Source: DATGMS01 sp035303945 (GTDB taxonomy: Bacteria > Bacteroidota > Bacteroidia > Cytophagales > Cyclobacteriaceae). From it: 64,000 bases of DNA. The DNA is taken from positions 13,945 through 77,944 of the forward strand of contig DATGQZ010000024.1 of NCBI GenBank assembly GCA_035303945.1. Reading direction: 5' to 3'. Both the position numbers and the translations under genes were made by a program. Below the pieces are notes generated by a model. It was not told where the DNA came from. It did not search any database and saw nothing but the letters and a program-made list of their open reading frames with translations. Of the stretch, positions 17,784 to 25,543 are shown in pieces. Position 1 is the first letter of the stretch, and each line of letters opens with the position of its first letter.

Positions 17784-17936
17784 TTAAACTCCTCTTCCTT
17801 GGATGACACGTAATAGAACAGCAATTACAGCAATGACCAAGAGAATGTGAATGATTCCTCCTGCTTCATATCCAATAAATCCAATAAGCCAAACGATGAC
17901 TAAAATGACGGCGATAATATAAAGTAAATTTCCCAT
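17784..17936 (-). CDS. Small membrane protein of the lmo0937 type, 50 aa
   Basis: Reading the minus strand from the ATG at 17936 gives a 50-residue protein beginning MGNLLYIIAVILVIVWLIGF and ending with VLLRVIQGRGV. It has two hydrophobic helices (about 3-22 and 29-43) separated by the turn GYEAGG. This matches the short 'lmo0937 family membrane protein' pattern, which is often found next to CsbD-like stress genes; the family's function is unknown. It converges with csbD, and a bidirectional terminator follows its stop. No sigma-54 or TAnnTTTG promoter was found upstream. Confidence 0.85.
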   Translation of the reverse strand: MGNLLYIIAVILVIVWLIGFIGYEAGGIIHILLVIAVIAVLLRVIQGRGV

Positions 17937-18209
17937 GATGATTAAGTTTATGTGTTAGTGATTAGTTGTCAGTCTCAAAAATGGAATCATTCACCCTCCA
18001 CACATTTTTCCAAACCCTAGGCTAAGGGTTGTTTATTCTTCATCTCAATGAAACCACGTGTATTATTTCAAAATCTGTGCTAAAACTCCAAACTGTAGCG
18101 TCTTAGGACCTAATAAAGAATTAAAAACTGGATTTTTTGAGAGAATTTCCGGTTTTTCTCCGCACTCGACGACCTCCAGCGTAGTAGAACTTGACTTGAT
18201 GGGCAAAAA
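17937..18209. other. Intergenic region upstream of uvrD
   Basis: No gene is seen. The region holds an 18-bp imperfect palindrome (AACCCT/AGGGTT arms, 18013-18030), about 80 bases upstream of the minus-strand 50-aa gene, which might be an operator. Otherwise AT-rich with nothing recognisable; the uvrD promoter starts at 18210. Confidence 0.5.
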
Positions 18210-18242
18210 TTGCCGCAAATCCCGAAATCATTGGTAACTTTG
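18210..18242 (+). promoter_or_regulatory. Bacteroidota-type promoter for uvrD/pcrA
   Basis: TTG at 18210-18212, 22 bases, then a perfect TAACTTTG (TAnnTTTG) at 18235-18242. The chosen ATG follows at 18295. A TTG codon at 18253 would also open the frame but lies close to the predicted transcription start. Confidence 0.65.
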
Positions 18243-18294
18243 ACCATTCATTTTGCCCTCGCCCGAGTGGCAACAAAAGACTGCATGTAGATTT

Positions 18295-20535
18295 ATGGAT
18301 TATTTGTCTTTTTTAAACCCCAATCAGAGGAAAGCGGTAGAGCATACGGAAGGCCCTGTGATGATTATAGCCGGTGCTGGATCCGGCAAGACACGGGTAC
18401 TGACTTACCGCATCGCACACCTCATCCAGAAAGGGGTGGACCCATTCAATATCTTATCCTTGACCTTTACCAATAAGGCCGCCAATGAGATGAAGCAACG
18501 GATAGAAAAACTTATTGGCTTGGAGGCAAGAAATACTTGGATGGGAACCTTTCATTCTACATTTGCAAAAATTCTCCGGGTGGAAGCAGCCAAACTGGGG
18601 TTTCCCTCCAATTTTACCATATACGATACAGATGACAGTAAATCACTGATCCGGACCATTGTTAAAGAAATGAGGCTGGACGACAAGGTCTATAAGCCCA
18701 ATACCGTCCTTTCCAGGATCTCGGGAGCCAAAAACCGCTTGATATCGTGGGAAGCCTATTTAAACGATCCCTATATCAAAGCGGATGACGATGCGGCAAT
18801 GAAGCCCCGCATGGGCGAAATTTACAGAACTTACCAGCAACGGTTGTTCAAATCGTCCGCCATGGATTTTGACGACCTGCTCTTTTACACCAACGTACTA
18901 TTTAGGGACCATCCTGATGCCTTGAACAAATACCAACAACGGTTTAAATACGTGATGGTGGATGAGTTTCAAGACACCAACTTATCCCAATATGTCATCA
19001 CCAAAAAGCTGGCTGCCGTACATCAAAATATCTGCGTAGTAGGTGATGACGCACAGAGTATTTACGCCTTCCGAGGTGCAGACATCCAAAACATCCTGAA
19101 TTTCGAAAAGGATTATCCCGACCTCTTCGTCGTGAAACTGGAGCAAAATTACCGATCCACCAAGAACATCGTCCATGCTGCCAATTCTATTATCGCCAAA
19201 AACAAGGCGCAATTAAAAAAAGATGTCTGGACCGAAAATGGGCTGGGCGAACCTATAGAAATTATTAAAGCAGCTTCAGATAATGAGGAAGGTCGAATCG
19301 TGGCCCACACCATTTTTGAAGAGCGCAACAACAAGCACCTTAACAACAGTGATTTCGCAGTACTCTATAGAACCAATTCCCAATCAAGGGCGATAGAGGA
19401 GGCACTGCGAAAAATGAATATCCATTACAAGATCGTGGGAGGTTTGTCTTTCTACCAAAGGAAAGAAATCAAAGACTTGATGGCCTATATGAGATTTGTG
19501 GTCAACCAAGACGATGAAGAAGCCTTTAAACGCATTATCAACTATCCGAAGAGGGGTATCGGCGACACCAGTGTCGAGAAAATCATTGTTGCCGCCTACG
19601 AGCATGATATTCCCTTGTGGGAGGTACTGACCAATGCCTCCAGCTTTTTGGCGGGAAGAGCTGCCAATTCGGTTGATGACTTTACTACCATGATCAAAAG
19701 CTTTAGGGTAGAAATGGAAAGAAAAGATGCTTATGAAGTAGCGTCATCCATCGCCAAGCAATCCGGACTTTTGCGCGAACTATATGAGGACAAAACCATT
19801 GAGGGTTTGAACAGGTATGAAAACGTTCAGGAATTACTCAACGCCATCAAGGAATATGTAGACAATGAAGAAAACGAGGACAAAACACTTGGTGCTTTTT
19901 TGCAGGAGATTGCCTTATTGACGGACAATGACCGCGACAAAGACCTTTCAGATAGTGTCACCTTAATGTCTATTCACTCTTCTAAAGGTTTGGAGTTCAA
20001 ATATGTCTTTGTAGTCGGCATGGAGGAGGATCTTTTTCCTTCACAAATGATGATGCAAAGCAGAGAAGATCTTGAGGAAGAACGGCGGCTTTTTTACGTG
20101 GCCTCCACCAGGGCTATGGAAAAGCTTTACCTGACCTATGCTGTCACCAGATACCGATTTGGGCGGCTGCTGAATTGTGAACCCAGCAGGTTTTTGGAAG
20201 AAATTGATCCCGCATGTATAAAAATAGGTAAAAGAAGCAGCCATATGACCTCCTTTAATAATGAATCTCAGGAGGTCCGCAGCGGTTTGGCTGGCTTAAA
20301 AAAACCGGCGATGCGCACAGGAACCGCCAAGGTGCATACCCCAAGCCCGGACTTTAAGCCATCTAACACCAACCACCTACAAGTAGGCATGAAGGTGGAA
20401 CATCCAAAGTTTGGTTTTGGTGATGTGACGAAAATAGAAGCTGAAGGCACTAACAGAAAGGCATCTATACACTTTGAGAATTTTGGGGATAAAACTTTAT
20501 TACTTAGCTTTGCAAAGCTTAGAATTATGGAATAA
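18295..20535 (+). CDS. UvrD/PcrA-type ATP-dependent DNA helicase
   Basis: Superfamily 1A 3'-5' helicase used in excision repair and removal of protein blocks. Walker A AGAGSGKT lies at residues 26-33; further motifs include TFTNKAANEMKQRI (Ia), VDEFQDTN (II), GDDAQSIYAFRGA (III), LEQNYRST (IV), MSIHSSKGLEFKYVFVVGME (V) and VASTRAMEKL (VI). The C-terminal Tudor-like segment (HPKFGFGDVTKIE) is the PcrA/UvrD RNA-polymerase-binding type. The length is 746 aa with the ATG start; an upstream TTG at 18253 would add 14 residues unlike the family. Monocistronic. Confidence 0.95.
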   Translation: MDYLSFLNPNQRKAVEHTEGPVMIIAGAGSGKTRVLTYRIAHLIQKGVDPFNILSLTFTNKAANEMKQRIEKLIGLEARNTWMGTFHSTFAKILRVEAAKLGFPSNFTIYDTDDSKSLIRTIVKEMRLDDKVYKPNTVLSRISGAKNRLISWEAYLNDPYIKADDDAAMKPRMGEIYRTYQQRLFKSSAMDFDDLLFYTNVLFRDHPDALNKYQQRFKYVMVDEFQDTNLSQYVITKKLAAVHQNICVVGDDAQSIYAFRGADIQNILNFEKDYPDLFVVKLEQNYRSTKNIVHAANSIIAKNKAQLKKDVWTENGLGEPIEIIKAASDNEEGRIVAHTIFEERNNKHLNNSDFAVLYRTNSQSRAIEEALRKMNIHYKIVGGLSFYQRKEIKDLMAYMRFVVNQDDEEAFKRIINYPKRGIGDTSVEKIIVAAYEHDIPLWEVLTNASSFLAGRAANSVDDFTTMIKSFRVEMERKDAYEVASSIAKQSGLLRELYEDKTIEGLNRYENVQELLNAIKEYVDNEENEDKTLGAFLQEIALLTDNDRDKDLSDSVTLMSIHSSKGLEFKYVFVVGMEEDLFPSQMMMQSREDLEEERRLFYVASTRAMEKLYLTYAVTRYRFGRLLNCEPSRFLEEIDPACIKIGKRSSHMTSFNNESQEVRSGLAGLKKPAMRTGTAKVHTPSPDFKPSNTNHLQVGMKVEHPKFGFGDVTKIEAEGTNRKASIHFENFGDKTLLLSFAKLRIME

Positions 20536-20636
20536 GCCTTTTATTCCCATGAGTTTTAATAAGCAAAGCAGCTGCATCTTAAAGAACAGGGAACGAACTC
20601 CCCTCCCCTATCCCTGATGGAGCACCGAAACTGAAA

Positions 20637-20671
20637 TTTGTTACCACAGGCCGGAAACTGACATATTTTTG
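20637..20671 (+). promoter_or_regulatory. Promoter for the DUF4290-murA operon
   Basis: TTTG at 20637-20640, 23 bases, then perfect TATTTTTG at 20664-20671. The -7 box covers the TTG at 20669 that would otherwise open the DUF4290 frame, which supports the ATG at 20708 as the start. Confidence 0.55.
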
Positions 20672-20707
20672 TTAAATTATCATGTCATTGATCAGTCCGG
20701 AAATGGT

Positions 20708-21379
20708 ATGGAAAAGCATGAGAAGCCTAAACAATCATTTATATTGAAAGAGTACGGAAAAAACATCCAGAAACTGGTAGACTACGTGATCACCGTTCCT
20801 GATAGAGACAAGCGCACCGAGTACGCCTATGCGTTGGTCGAACTAATGAAACAGCTTAACCCCCAACTGAAGAGCGAAAGCGATCAAAAACTATGGGACG
20901 ACCTTTACATCATGTCCAACTTCGAATTAGATGTGGAGGCCCCCTTTCCCATGCCTGAAAAAGAATTGTTGGGCAAAAAACCCCAAAAGCTCGGCTATCC
21001 ACAGGGAGAGGTACGCTTTAAACATTATGGTAGGAATATAGAAAAACTGATCGAAAAGGCTGTAGAAATTGAAGACGATCAGGAGCAGGAAGCTGCTGTT
21101 ATTTTTATAGGCCAACTGATGAGAAGTTTTCATTCTACTTGGAACCGCGAAAATTTTGACGATGCCATTATTATCGATGATATTAAAACCCTCTCGAAAG
21201 GAAAATTGCATATTGACTTAGAAAAAGTCAGGGAAAACGGCCTGTTTGAAACCAATATGAGGAGGGACTTTAAAGCGCCTGCAAGTCCAGTGAACGAAGG
21301 TAACGGAAACGGAAACCGCAGAAACTTCAGCGGCTCCAAAAGAAGAACCAACGGCGGTAACAAAAAGCGTAGAAATTAA
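20708..21379 (+). CDS. DUF4290-family protein
   Basis: Conserved Bacteroidota protein of unknown function. The conserved block FILKEYGKNIQKLVDYVITV lies near the N-terminus and a second one around KHYGRNIEKLIEKAVEIED in the middle, suggesting an internal duplication. The helical body is followed by a Gly/Asn/Arg/Lys-rich tail (about 195-223), which is probably disordered and nucleic-acid-friendly. The stop overlaps the murA ATG by one base, so translation is coupled. A TTG 39 bases upstream is a less likely start because it falls in the promoter. Confidence 0.85.
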   Translation: MEKHEKPKQSFILKEYGKNIQKLVDYVITVPDRDKRTEYAYALVELMKQLNPQLKSESDQKLWDDLYIMSNFELDVEAPFPMPEKELLGKKPQKLGYPQGEVRFKHYGRNIEKLIEKAVEIEDDQEQEAAVIFIGQLMRSFHSTWNRENFDDAIIIDDIKTLSKGKLHIDLEKVRENGLFETNMRRDFKAPASPVNEGNGNGNRRNFSGSKRRTNGGNKKRRN

Positions 21380-22686
21380 TGGCTTCATTTAAAGTAAGAG
21401 GGGGACTAAAGTTAAAAGGTGAAATCATCCCCCAAGGTGCTAAAAACGAAGCACTACAGATACTCTGTGCTGTACTTTTAACAGACCAAGATGTAACAGT
21501 TCATAAGGTGCCTGCCATCAGGGACGTCATTAAATTGATCGAATTGTTGGCCGCTATGGGCGTGTCAGTTGAAAAAATCGACGAGGAGAGTTATCGTTTC
21601 AATGCCGCACATGTCAATCTGGATTATCTGGAGACCGCTGAATATTTGGAAAAAGCATCTTCTCTAAGAGGTTCTGTCATGATCCTTGGTCCTCTTCTCG
21701 CACGATTTGGAACAGGCAGGATATCCAAGCCCGGTGGAGACAAAATCGGCCGAAGGAGACTTGATACCCATTTTGTAGGCTTTCAGAAACTTGGTGCGGA
21801 ATTTACATATAATCCCAAAAAAGGAATTTACCATATCAATGGCAAAAATCTAAAAGGCTGTTATATGCTTTTGGATGAGGCATCGGTAACGGGGACGGCC
21901 AATATCGTAATGGCAGCTGTCATGGCTGAAGGCAAAACCACCATTTATAATGCTGCCTGCGAGCCTTATCTCCAGCAACTTTGTGCTATGCTTAACCGTA
22001 TGGGTGCAAAGATCACTGGTATCGGATCTAACCTGCTGCACATCGAAGGGGTGAAGACGCTGGGCGGAACAACACATACCCTGTTGCCCGACATGATAGA
22101 GATCGGCTCTTTTATTGGCCTAGCGGCAATGACCCAATCTGAATTGACTATAAAGGATGTAGAGGTGGATCAATTAGGAATCATTCCTTACACCTTCAAG
22201 AGAATGGGCATCAAACTCGAAGTTAGAGGCAATGATATTTACATTCCATCACAGAAGCACTACGAAATTGAGTCATTTATGGACGGGTCGATACTGACTA
22301 TCGCCGATGCGATTTGGCCAGGATTTACCCCTGATTTATTAAGCATTGTGCTGGTGACGGCGACCCAAGCTAAAGGGACTGTGTTGGTACACCAAAAGAT
22401 GTTTGAAAGCCGGTTGTTCTTTGTCGACAAACTCATCGATATGGGCGCTCAAATTATATTGGGAGATCCGCATCGTGCGGTAGTCATTGGCTTAGACAGG
22501 AAGTATCCTTTAAAAGGAATTCGTATGACCAGCCCTGATATTCGGGCCGGCGTGGCTTTATTGATTGCCGCTCTCTCCGCTGATGGAACGTCGGTTATTG
22601 ACAATGTTGAGCAGATAGATCGGGGATATCAATTTATTGACAAACGTCTCAATGCACTAGGGGCAGACATTGTTAGACTGGATTAA
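21379..22686 (+). CDS. murA: MurA, UDP-N-acetylglucosamine 1-carboxyvinyltransferase
   Basis: First committed enzyme of peptidoglycan synthesis, transferring enolpyruvate from PEP to UDP-GlcNAc. Lys22 of the GAKNEAL motif and the EPSP-synthase-like repeats are clear, and the 435-aa length is normal. The loop that holds the catalytic Cys in E. coli (GGCTIGARP, Cys115) reads GGDKIGRRR here, so Asp121 replaces the cysteine. That substitution is known from naturally fosfomycin-insensitive enzymes. It is coupled to DUF4290 and followed by a strong terminator. Confidence 0.96.
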   Translation: MASFKVRGGLKLKGEIIPQGAKNEALQILCAVLLTDQDVTVHKVPAIRDVIKLIELLAAMGVSVEKIDEESYRFNAAHVNLDYLETAEYLEKASSLRGSVMILGPLLARFGTGRISKPGGDKIGRRRLDTHFVGFQKLGAEFTYNPKKGIYHINGKNLKGCYMLLDEASVTGTANIVMAAVMAEGKTTIYNAACEPYLQQLCAMLNRMGAKITGIGSNLLHIEGVKTLGGTTHTLLPDMIEIGSFIGLAAMTQSELTIKDVEVDQLGIIPYTFKRMGIKLEVRGNDIYIPSQKHYEIESFMDGSILTIADAIWPGFTPDLLSIVLVTATQAKGTVLVHQKMFESRLFFVDKLIDMGAQIILGDPHRAVVIGLDRKYPLKGIRMTSPDIRAGVALLIAALSADGTSVIDNVEQIDRGYQFIDKRLNALGADIVRLD

Positions 22687-22725
22687 AAACAAAAGGTGCT
22701 GTATTTAACAGCACCTTTTGTTTTT
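22685..22725 (+). terminator. Terminator after murA
   Basis: An 18-bp perfect inverted repeat (22685-22702 with 22708-22725; core AAAAGGTGCTGT / ACAGCACCTTTT) with a 5-base loop, ending in a T run. Because both flanks are A/T runs it can also act on the opposite strand. Confidence 0.92.
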
Positions 22726-22900
22726 GGAATTGCTTCCTCAGCGGTTTAATATAGCTTCTTTCCATCTCCAGGGCGAAGAAGTTTAGTCGTGATCATTTAA
22801 ATGCAAAAAGATAACCTAAACATAAATACTTACTCCAAAATTTCCTCTTCACATATCACCGATTAGGGCGTGGCTGCTAACCATGCAGAAAACACCTTGA

Positions 22901-23617
22901 CTACCGTTTAATTAATCTTCCTGAACCAGTAATGGATGAATTAATCACTGGGTTACCCCTGTAGTAGACATCGCCACTTCCTCTGATTTCTACGTCAAGT
23001 CGCCTCAGTGCGGTTACATAGGCGTCGCCGGAACCCTCAATATCTACCTGGACGGCCTCCGCCTGAAGTTCCAAAAATTCCGCCTCTCCGGAGCCCGTTA
23101 TTTCTACATCCACCTGTTGACTGCTGCCACTGAGGATCAAAAGACCCGAACCGGTAATTTCTGCTTCAACATCATCAGCATCAACATCGGCTGTAATGGA
23201 CCCAGATCCAGTGACCTCCAATTCAATTCGGGAAGTAAGAAAGGTGTTTTCCCCCACAATATCGCCCGAACCTGATAGAGACAACCCCTTTATTTCGGGC
23301 AATGTCACATGATAAATAAGCCGCTCATGTCGTCCCACACATCCACGGGTTCGAATATCCCATTCTCCATTGCTAACACTGAGTCTGATAAGGTCAATGA
23401 TATTCTCTTCTCCCTCCACCCATACTTCTTGTTGGGGACCTTGGGTGACAATTACTTTGTCACTCCCGCTCAGCTTGAGACTATGAAAACTGGGAAGCTC
23501 AAGCTGCTTGCTTACAATTGGACCTCTGCCTCTTTCGCAGTTGCCCACCTCTTCGCATCCCATTCCTAAAAATAAAATGAGTGCAAAGGCAAATAAAATG
23601 GTATTTGTACGCTTCAT
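22901..23617 (-). CDS. DUF2807 (head-GIN domain) lipoprotein
   Basis: Predicted exported lipoprotein with Cys21 (GMGC). The mature part is a right-handed beta-helix-like repeat in which the short motif GSG recurs about every 18-25 residues (LSGSGDI, VTGSGSI, ITGSGLL, ITGSGEA, IEGSGDA, IRGSGDV, ITGSGRL). This is the putative auto-transporter adhesin head-GIN family, abundant in Bacteroidota and of unknown function. It appears monocistronic on the minus strand. A further frame upstream (23499-23744, minus) overlaps it and has no domain; I do not count it. Confidence 0.9.
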   Translation of the reverse strand: MKRTNTILFAFALILFLGMGCEEVGNCERGRGPIVSKQLELPSFHSLKLSGSDKVIVTQGPQQEVWVEGEENIIDLIRLSVSNGEWDIRTRGCVGRHERLIYHVTLPEIKGLSLSGSGDIVGENTFLTSRIELEVTGSGSITADVDADDVEAEITGSGLLILSGSSQQVDVEITGSGEAEFLELQAEAVQVDIEGSGDAYVTALRRLDVEIRGSGDVYYRGNPVINSSITGSGRLIKR

Positions 23618-23797
23618 GATTTATAAAGAAAAAGTTTAAGCTCCTGCTGTCAATAGCTGTTCCGAAATTGAAAAAGGGCTTCAAAAGCCATATTTGCGTC
23701 TTTTTATAAATACCCTGTTCAAAATCGATCATTTTTAAGTTCAAAAAAGAACAACTACATAACTTGTCGCTGCTACGTTCAAGCTAGAACAAAGACA

Positions 23798-24004
23798 TTA
23801 TTTGCCCTGTCGTCCCAGTGTCAGAAAAAGGATCGGACCTAAAATGGGTAACAAGAGCGTGCCCAACAGCCATAACATCTTTTCCCTGTTAGGAAGCCTT
23901 TTGTTTCCTAGGATGAATACAAAGGACAGGATAAAAAACGCCAAGCTAATACCGGCAAAGACCTGCCATACGACAATCAAAAATGGTGGGATATCAAGGT
24001 CCAT
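23798..24004 (-). CDS. PLDc_N-type small membrane protein, 68 aa
   Basis: Two transmembrane helices (about 7-33, PFLIVVWQVFAGISLAFFILSF; and about 44-63, LWLLGTLLLPILGPILFL) with the LPILGPIxF motif typical of the phospholipase D nuclease N-terminal domain, here as a stand-alone protein without any catalytic part. Such free-standing versions are common and uncharacterised. It lies 57 bp downstream of the zinc-ribbon gene on the same strand. Confidence 0.85.
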   Translation of the reverse strand: MDLDIPPFLIVVWQVFAGISLAFFILSFVFILGNKRLPNREKMLWLLGTLLLPILGPILFLTLGRQGK

Positions 24005-24061
24005 GGTAAAGGCTATTTGCCTGAAAGTTAAGCAAAAAGGATCAAGAATTGAAACGGAGGC

Positions 24062-24445
24062 CTACTTATGAGTATGCATTTTCTCCTTCACCCGAACCAG
24101 TAAAAGCCAATCCGCATCAAGTTCCAAATAGCCATGGTCATAGCAAAAAAAATACACATTGCCTTTTTTGTTTTTATAGGTGTGAGTGAGGTATTTAAAT
24201 TGAAATCCGGCAGCAAGTAAATGTTGTTTTGTCACCTTTGTCGTCTCATCGGTTTCCGGCAGTAGGCGCTCCAGAATTTGTCGATTTTTTTTCAAGGCGT
24301 TGTTGACATTCCTGATCACGTTGTTCGTGTAAGCCTTGAGCTGATTATTGTAGTTGTTTCGGCAATAATCATCACAAAACTTTTTGTCCGCCCTTCCTTG
24401 GATTGTCTTAGAACAATTGAGACATAATTTCCTTTCCAGCTCCAT
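24062..24445 (-). CDS. Zinc-ribbon protein, 127 aa, unknown function
   Basis: The N-terminus has a four-Cys zinc-binding motif: Cys8-x2-Cys11, then CDDYC at about residues 24-28 (LCLNCSKTIQGRADKKFCDD). It is followed by a helical segment (NNQLKAYTNNVIRNVNNALK) and a C-terminal alpha/beta part (FFCYDHGYLELDADWLLLVR). It resembles short Bacteroidota proteins of unknown role; nucleic-acid binding is plausible. It is divergent from ssb; the shared 180-bp region contains the 14-bp palindrome CCGTTTACAAACGG (24515-24528). Confidence 0.8.
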   Translation of the reverse strand: MELERKLCLNCSKTIQGRADKKFCDDYCRNNYNNQLKAYTNNVIRNVNNALKKNRQILERLLPETDETTKVTKQHLLAAGFQFKYLTHTYKNKKGNVYFFCYDHGYLELDADWLLLVRVKEKMHTHK

Positions 24446-24514
24446 AAAAAATGGGATTCGGTCAAACGAAGTAGGAATATAAACGATAAATCACTAAAAG
24501 GCAAGCGATTACAA

Positions 24515-24528
24515 CCGTTTACAAACGG
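24515..24528. promoter_or_regulatory. 14-bp palindrome between divergent zinc-ribbon gene and ssb
   Basis: CCGTTT-AC-AAACGG is perfectly symmetric around a 2-base centre, located 70 bases upstream of the minus-strand gene and 98 bases upstream of ssb. It has the size of a repressor operator; no binding protein can be named. Confidence 0.35.
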
Positions 24529-24626
24529 ATCGAAGCGAATAATAACCGGATAATCCTATTTTCTTATGTGAGTTTTGTAGTGTTCGATAGTTGAACATCA
24601 TCTTCTTATCTAAAATTTATCTCATT

Positions 24627-24974
24627 ATGAACACCTTAAAAAACAAAGTGCAGTTAATCGGGAGATTAGGTGCCAAAGCAGAATTGAAAAGTACAGCAGG
24701 AGGCAAGGTATTTACCCGCGTTAGTATGGCAACCAATGAGATCTACAAAGATGCCAACGGAGGAAAGGTAAAGCAGACCACATGGCATAACCTTGTAGCT
24801 TGGGGCAAAACAGCGGAAATTATCAGCAAATACACGGAAAAAGGCAGTGAAGTAACGGTCGAAGGAAAGCTTATTAATCGTGAGTACGTCGGAAAAGACG
24901 GGGTAAAACGACAGACCACTGAAGTTCAGGTGACTGAAGTTTTACTATCTGGCAATAAGAGCCCTGCGGTTTGA
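24627..24974 (+). CDS. ssb: Single-stranded DNA-binding protein, tail-less short form
   Basis: OB-fold SSB domain: KNKVQLIGRLGAKAELKSTAGG, VSMATNEIY, KQTTWHNLVAWGKTAEIISKY and GSEVTVEGKL are classic SSB blocks. With the ATG at 24627 the protein is 115 aa and stops right after the OB fold (LLSGNKSPAV). The Gly/Pro-rich linker and acidic tip (DDDIPF-type) that recruit replication and repair partners are missing, so this is likely an accessory SSB rather than the main one. A TTG 36 bases upstream would add 12 non-conserved residues. Monocistronic. Confidence 0.93.
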   Translation: MNTLKNKVQLIGRLGAKAELKSTAGGKVFTRVSMATNEIYKDANGGKVKQTTWHNLVAWGKTAEIISKYTEKGSEVTVEGKLINREYVGKDGVKRQTTEVQVTEVLLSGNKSPAV

Positions 24975-25288
24975 GAAATGGCATCGAAAGGGGGCGGCAT
25001 AGCCCCTGCTACCCACAGACAGGTTGCTTAATCCGAATATCCAGCAACCTGCCTGTAGGTAACGATGAGAATATATTTTTAGCTTTTTTGCTAAATTGAT
25101 GTTCTGCCCTTTGGGCAGATACTATGGGACGTGATCCCTATTCCACACCAGGAAAGTATGAGTTAGCGTCTGAGCTTAAAATCGGCCTTTGCAACAGCAT
25201 TTATAATAATAAAGTATAACGGTACTAGCAGAAGGAAGGAATGGGCAGGATTAACAAATTCTCTCTGCAGAAATAGTACAAAAGCGGC
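24975..25288. other. Intergenic region after ssb
   Basis: No gene is supported here. It contains two hairpins: GGGGC/GCCCC (24991-25006), and a 14-bp stem with one mismatch (25015-25028 with 25043-25056, core CAGGTTGCT / AGCAACCTG). The second lacks a T run, so it could be a processing or attenuator structure or the ssb transcript end. A 31-codon frame at 25124 shows no protein-like character. Confidence 0.45.
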
Positions 25289-25304
25289 TGGCAAAACATT
25301 TGCA
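25289..25304 (+). promoter_or_regulatory. Candidate sigma-54 promoter for the 59-aa membrane protein
   Basis: TGGCAA, five bases, TTGCA: 10 of 11 positions of TGGCAC-N5-TTGCW with exact GG-N10-GC spacing and a perfect -12 half. The predicted +1 is near 25315, leaving a 40-base leader to the ATG at 25355. It is one of the two best sigma-54 matches in the window. Confidence 0.5.
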
Positions 25305-25354
25305 ATACAACAGCAAAGGACATCCAGCAATAGTCCTTTCATAACGAAACATAT

Positions 25355-25534
25355 ATGAACTTAAAAAACATTTTTGGAACCGTACTTACTATTTTGGGCA
25401 TTGGAGGACTGATTTATGGTGCAAGCCTTTTCCTCAGTGATTCCAACGATGATTGGAAGACCACCTTAGTAGCTTTCGCATTAGGCCTAATATTTTTCAC
25501 TTCGGGTTTGGGCTTAATCAAAAGGACGGGGTGA
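25355..25534 (+). CDS. Small two-helix membrane protein, 59 aa
   Basis: ATG at 25355 to TGA at 25532-25534. Residues 6-27 (IFGTVLTILGIGGLIYGASLFL) and about 37-54 (TTLVAFALGLIFFTSGLGLI) are strongly hydrophobic and joined by an acidic loop (SDSNDDW). This clean pattern, the fitting start and the sigma-54-like promoter make it a likely gene, although I cannot name a family. It ends 9 bp from the convergent stop of the lipid-kinase gene. Confidence 0.75.
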   Translation: MNLKNIFGTVLTILGIGGLIYGASLFLSDSNDDWKTTLVAFALGLIFFTSGLGLIKRTG

Positions 25535-25543
25535 GCCCGTAAA

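Noticed and set aside
23499..23744. 81-codon minus-strand frame upstream of and overlapping the DUF2807 gene
   Set aside because: It reads the lipoprotein signal region out of frame, with no domain or hydrophobic pattern that makes sense; a shadow frame.
25124..25219. 31-codon frame beginning MGRDPYSTPGKYEL after ssb
   Set aside because: Very short, no hydrophobic or charge pattern, no promoter; probably chance.
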